From Acorus gramineus (Eukaryota; Streptophyta; Magnoliopsida; Acorales; Acoraceae): DNA of 64,000 bases. Within the stretch, counting starts at the first letter, position 1; every line of letters begins with the position of its first letter. Where the stretch lies: NCBI GenBank assembly GCA_030737835.1, contig CM060855.1, positions 9,336,128 through 9,400,127 on the forward strand, given 5' to 3'. The notes under the pieces are model-generated. The model was given only the letters and a program-made list of their open reading frames with translations. It was not told the DNA's origin and searched no databases. Shown here one piece after another: positions 61,001 through 64,000 of this stretch. The translations under genes were made by a program, and so were the position numbers.

Positions 61001-63978
61001 CATTAATATCTAACTCATGTATTATCATGAGACTTCTGAACCCAGCAAATAGGTTGCCTTTTCATTGCACACGCATACATGGAAGATTGGGATATCCTCT
61101 TAAACAAAACAAATAAATGTTGATTCTTATGAAATGCTTTCCGATACAGAGGCATTAGAATTATGGCGCATAGAAAAGCTAGAAGAAGTCAAGCAGTGGA
61201 GTATTGCAAATGTAACGTCAAATTCCACTATGTCATCTGATGAAGCAAGTAAGCAACTTTTTCTTTCATGTAAAGCAATATACATTTCATAAAGTTTGAA
61301 TTAGCAATGTGCATTGAGCATGCTTGTCTGCAGTGATATTGGAAAGAACTTTAAAGTCTGCCTGGAGTTCGCTGTTGGAAGACATTGGTCTTTGGATGCC
61401 AGAAGAAATCAATAATGAGGAACACGATGATGGGAGTCAACATGAACTCGGTAACCAATGTTTTTAATTGCTCATAATCTGTATTACTGGTTTTTCTTTT
61501 TATAACCCAGAATCATATCCATCTCCACGACCTTCATCAAAATCAGAGTCGATTCCAACTCCATATGAAAGATGAATATTAAGCCCCCATTTGCAACCAA
61601 TTTTCAAAACCACCTTCCTTTTAAAGCTGCTTTGAACCAGCTTTTTCATAAATTTTGTTTTGTTACATAAAAAAACCAAAAGCTAAAGTTTTTGTAAAAA
61701 AACTGTTTGGACAATTATCTGGAAACTGATTTTGCAAAAGCAGAGTCAGTTTGACAATTGATTCCAAATGGGGCCTAATGGTGCAATACTCTCCTTGCCC
61801 TTCCATATCTTATCTATTAGTTACAATCTTCTCAATTTTTTGATGATCTCTGAAGCAATTCTTATATATCTGCTACGACAATCATGTAATTGAGCAGAAG
61901 AAGAAATCATACCTGGTCGGCCACTACCACCCGAGTGCCATGCTGAGCCGCATACTGATTATAATGGTGCTGCTGTTAGATGGGGTCTTACACACCACAA
62001 AGAAAGTGCTGCTGATTGTTGTCAGGCTTGCCTAGATCAGGCAAAACGTGCAAAATCAAGAGACATGCAATGCAATATATGGGTCTATTGCCCTTATGAG
62101 ACTGGTTGCTATTCACCAGATATTTATGAACACAAACATCAGGAATGCTGGCTAAAGCAGGTACTGTTATTGAATTTTCAAAGGGATTTTTTAATTTTAT
62201 TTTCCATCTTCAATCAAGCAGCAAGCTTTTCAAGTTTATGAAATCTCTATTATGTTTCCTGCTAGCAACTCTGGTTGGAATTAGCCTAACTTTGTTGCAC
62301 TATAGTGTTAACCCATTATCAATGATTTCAGAATTGGAGTCACTTGATCTATGAATCGCCTTAATTGGTATAAATAGTTAGTGCTTATAGAGTAGGTTGT
62401 AGAACAATTCTTAATTTTTGTTTATACAAATTTGGTTCTGTGGGAAAACATGGGAAAGGGATATCTTTCCACTGAAAACTTAAATATTCATGTTAATTTT
62501 TTAAAAAGAATTAAGGGGAAAAAAATCCATATCGAAAACATTTTCAAAGCTGTGTAAAGTGGCATCCACCCCGTTCTCTGGAAATTCTTATTTCCATTGA
62601 AAAATGTAAAGTCTCTCTCACCACCAAAAATGAAAATCAAACAAGAAGAAATAATTTATGTTTTAACTTTACAAGTTAGATATCTGCTTTTGAATAGAAC
62701 ATGGGGACCCTACATGATAGATAGCAGTGTTCTAAAAAACGGGAAAAAGCGGCGCCTAGGCGGCGCTTTACGCGGAGGCAGCATCGCCTAGGCCATAGGC
62801 AGCCTGCATAGGCGGCAGGGCCTAATCGCCGCCTAGGCGGGGTCTGGTCTTGAACGAGGCCGACGGGACGAGCCTCGAATCGAGGAGACCAAGGATCCTG
62901 GCGCATATCGACGATGAACGAGACGTGGTCAGAGTGCTGTGGGACGACTCCTTCATCTTGATCGAGGAGACGGAGAGCTGCTTGGAGTCTTGGACGAGGT
63001 GGAGTCGGAAGGGACGACCTTCTCCTTGAACTCCACCATGTTTGAGCTGTTTTTTTTTTTTTTTTTTCTTTGGCAGGGATGAATTGATTGAGGAGCTGAC
63101 AGGGATGATTTGATTGAGTGTTTGCCTTTTCTTTTTTATGGGGTGGTCAGTTTTTTTAAATAAAAAAAAATGGAAGTACTTAAGAGTTTATATATGGAGA
63201 GCTTTACTTTCTATTCATATGAGATGCACATGAGAGTTTGCATTTTTTTTTTTAAATTCTGATTTTGTATTTGTTTAGTAAGGATCTTTGGTTTTTTTTT
63301 GTAATTTCTCTTAAAATGTCAAAATTATTTAAATCTATGTTTAAACTAATTGTGAGGAATGCATCTAAATAAGATATATAGATGAGGAATGAGGATAGTG
63401 AAAATAATTGGGTATGATAAAGGATCACTCTATGCTTGCACACACACATATATTATTTTGTATTATTAAGATAGTGGCCGATTAAGCCCTAGTTCCCCCT
63501 CAACCGCCCGGTTAGTGCCTAGCTCTTTTTAGAACAATGATAGATAGAATACCAGCCAATTGCAATTTCCTTGAATGACGATCCTCACCTATCTAGAGGA
63601 GGGGAAAATTAGAAAAAGAAAAATTCGGATAAGTAATAGCAAGAGAGATGCAGTGAGGGGTCCTAGCAAAAGCAGTATCAGTGTTTTCTTAGATCCTTGA
63701 TTGTCATGTCGGTCGTTCTGACTTTGCAATGGTAGAAATGCATTAACTTGGCAGACATTCTTCAGTCCATTGAATTTTTTATGTCAGATTTTATTTCAAA
63801 TGTCATCCTTAAATTGTCCAAACTTGTTATTTCTAATGCTACTGCACTTGTTCTTTTGCGAATGCAGGCCGATACACCAAAATTGAACTTCAAAGACAGG
63901 TATTCTGAATCTTACCGTGAATCTCACCCAACTGCGCCTGTAATCGTTCCCTGGATTTCTGGTGTTGTGGGGTCATGA
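58039..63978 (+). CDS. single-pass membrane protein with Cys-rich PAN/Apple-like domain
   Basis: Seven exons (58039-58231, 58742-58827, 58911-59049, 61150-61248, 61334-61450, 61898-62160, 63868-63978) join in phase to give 335 residues. The start MARVDQGRTNPRWWRWWPGW is basic and Trp-rich. Residues about 25-51 (TTIVVCSINLIAAIYVLRSL onward) form one membrane segment without a cleavable signal look, so a type-II anchor is likely. Residues 65-211 are charged and helical (VKEMEDETVREKLDLELSQS). Residues 225-295 hold eight Cys (225, 252, 253, 256, 270, 276, 282, 295), with CCQACLDQAKR and CNIWVYCP resembling PAN_4/Apple-type folds, which bind proteins or sugars. The exon 3 acceptor is weak (TTGGAAG). 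I recall similar unnamed plant proteins; the function is unknown. The 3' UTR runs out of the window. Confidence 0.85.
59938..60220 (-). mobile_element. short LINE 3'-end fragment in intron 3 of the PAN-domain gene
   Basis: A T run followed by GAAATAAGGTTTGGAGCC is the antisense of a LINE poly-A tail. Further in, GAAGAGAAGCCATGATCGCC and TTCTTTTGGAATATGAACTC match in order the words GAAGAGATGCCGCAATCGC and CTTTGGAAGATACACTC at 41.33-41.41 kb. It is therefore a 5'-truncated copy of the same LINE family. Confidence 0.65.
61583..61775. mobile_element. Tourist-like (PIF/Harbinger) MITE, 193 bp, in intron 5 of the PAN-domain gene
   Basis: The left end GCCCCCATTTGCAACCAATT pairs with the right end, read on the minus strand as GGCCCCATTTGGAATCAATT. 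TAA flanks both sides (61580-61582, 61776-61778). The inside holds AAGCTG and CCAAAAGCT words typical of these elements. Confidence 0.75.
62725..63538. mobile_element. hAT-like non-autonomous element, 814 bp, in last intron of the PAN-domain gene
   Basis: GATAGATAG is present directly on both sides (62716-62724, 63539-63547). The element begins CAGTGTTCTAAAAAACGG and its other end reads ATTGTTCTAAAAAGAGC on the minus strand. The sub-terminal left part repeats GGCGCCTAGGCGGC-type words. A GC-rich stretch (about 62846-63045) is unlike the rest of the element and the intron. No transposase is seen. Confidence 0.75.
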
Positions 63979-64000
63979 ATGAATTCAGCATTTTCATGTC

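Noticed and set aside
1..64000. tRNA, rRNA, CRISPR, operon or bacterial mobile elements
   Set aside because: None seen; the TTCGAA words at 33.4 kb resemble tRNA T-loops only superficially and lack a cloverleaf.

Overview
This window is nuclear DNA from a flowering plant. The genes are split by many AT-rich introns with GT-AG (and a few GC-AG) boundaries. Four genes encode typically plant or organelle-directed proteins (LHCA5, a PreP protease, organellar MetAP 1D, a CXE carboxylesterase), and intergenic DNA and introns carry LINE remnants and MITEs. GC-rich first exons (CXE, the CYPRO4-like gene, the gene at 44.4 kb) beside AT-rich introns would fit a monocot or an early-diverging angiosperm, but I cannot name the species. 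No bacterial feature, CRISPR array, tRNA or rRNA was seen.

Layout. 1-201: an open frame that may be the tail of an upstream gene. 637-4129 (+): CYPRO4/VID27-like protein, 2 exons. 5816-7482 (+): LHCA5, 6 exons. 8503-17490 (-): a 2326-residue disordered protein with a BAT2/PRRC2-like N-terminus, 7 exons, convergent with LHCA5. 17.5-21.4 kb: transposon-rich spacer. 21474-23487 (+): class-I carboxylesterase, 2 exons. 24460-37074 (+): presequence protease PreP, 19 exons, 1076 residues, two introns with GC donors. 38407-39558 (-): uncharacterised 185-residue plant protein. 39.6-44.4 kb: spacer with a LINE relic. 44451-44843 (-): small uncharacterised protein. 45572-46102 (-): DPH4-type J protein. 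48031-55916 (+): organellar methionine aminopeptidase 1D, one internal exon not located. 56-58 kb: nested MITEs. 58039-63978 (+): membrane-anchored protein with a Cys-rich PAN/Apple-like domain, 7 exons, ending 22 bases before the window edge.

Functionally, LHCA5 (PSI antenna and NDH-PSI linker), PreP (degrades cleaved targeting peptides) and MAP1D (removes N-terminal Met in organelles) serve plastids and mitochondria. DPH4 serves diphthamide synthesis on eEF2. The genes look like independent housekeeping loci, not a cluster or operon. I found no convincing new biological system. The most informative observations are the paired GC-AG introns in PreP, a MITE whose empty insertion site is preserved in another repeat copy in the same window, two elements with clear 8-9 bp target duplications, a palindromic TTCGAA tandem array in a PreP intron, and the unassigned exon of MAP1D. 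All exon boundaries were set by hand from frame, splice consensus and recalled family resemblance; none was checked by transcript or database search.
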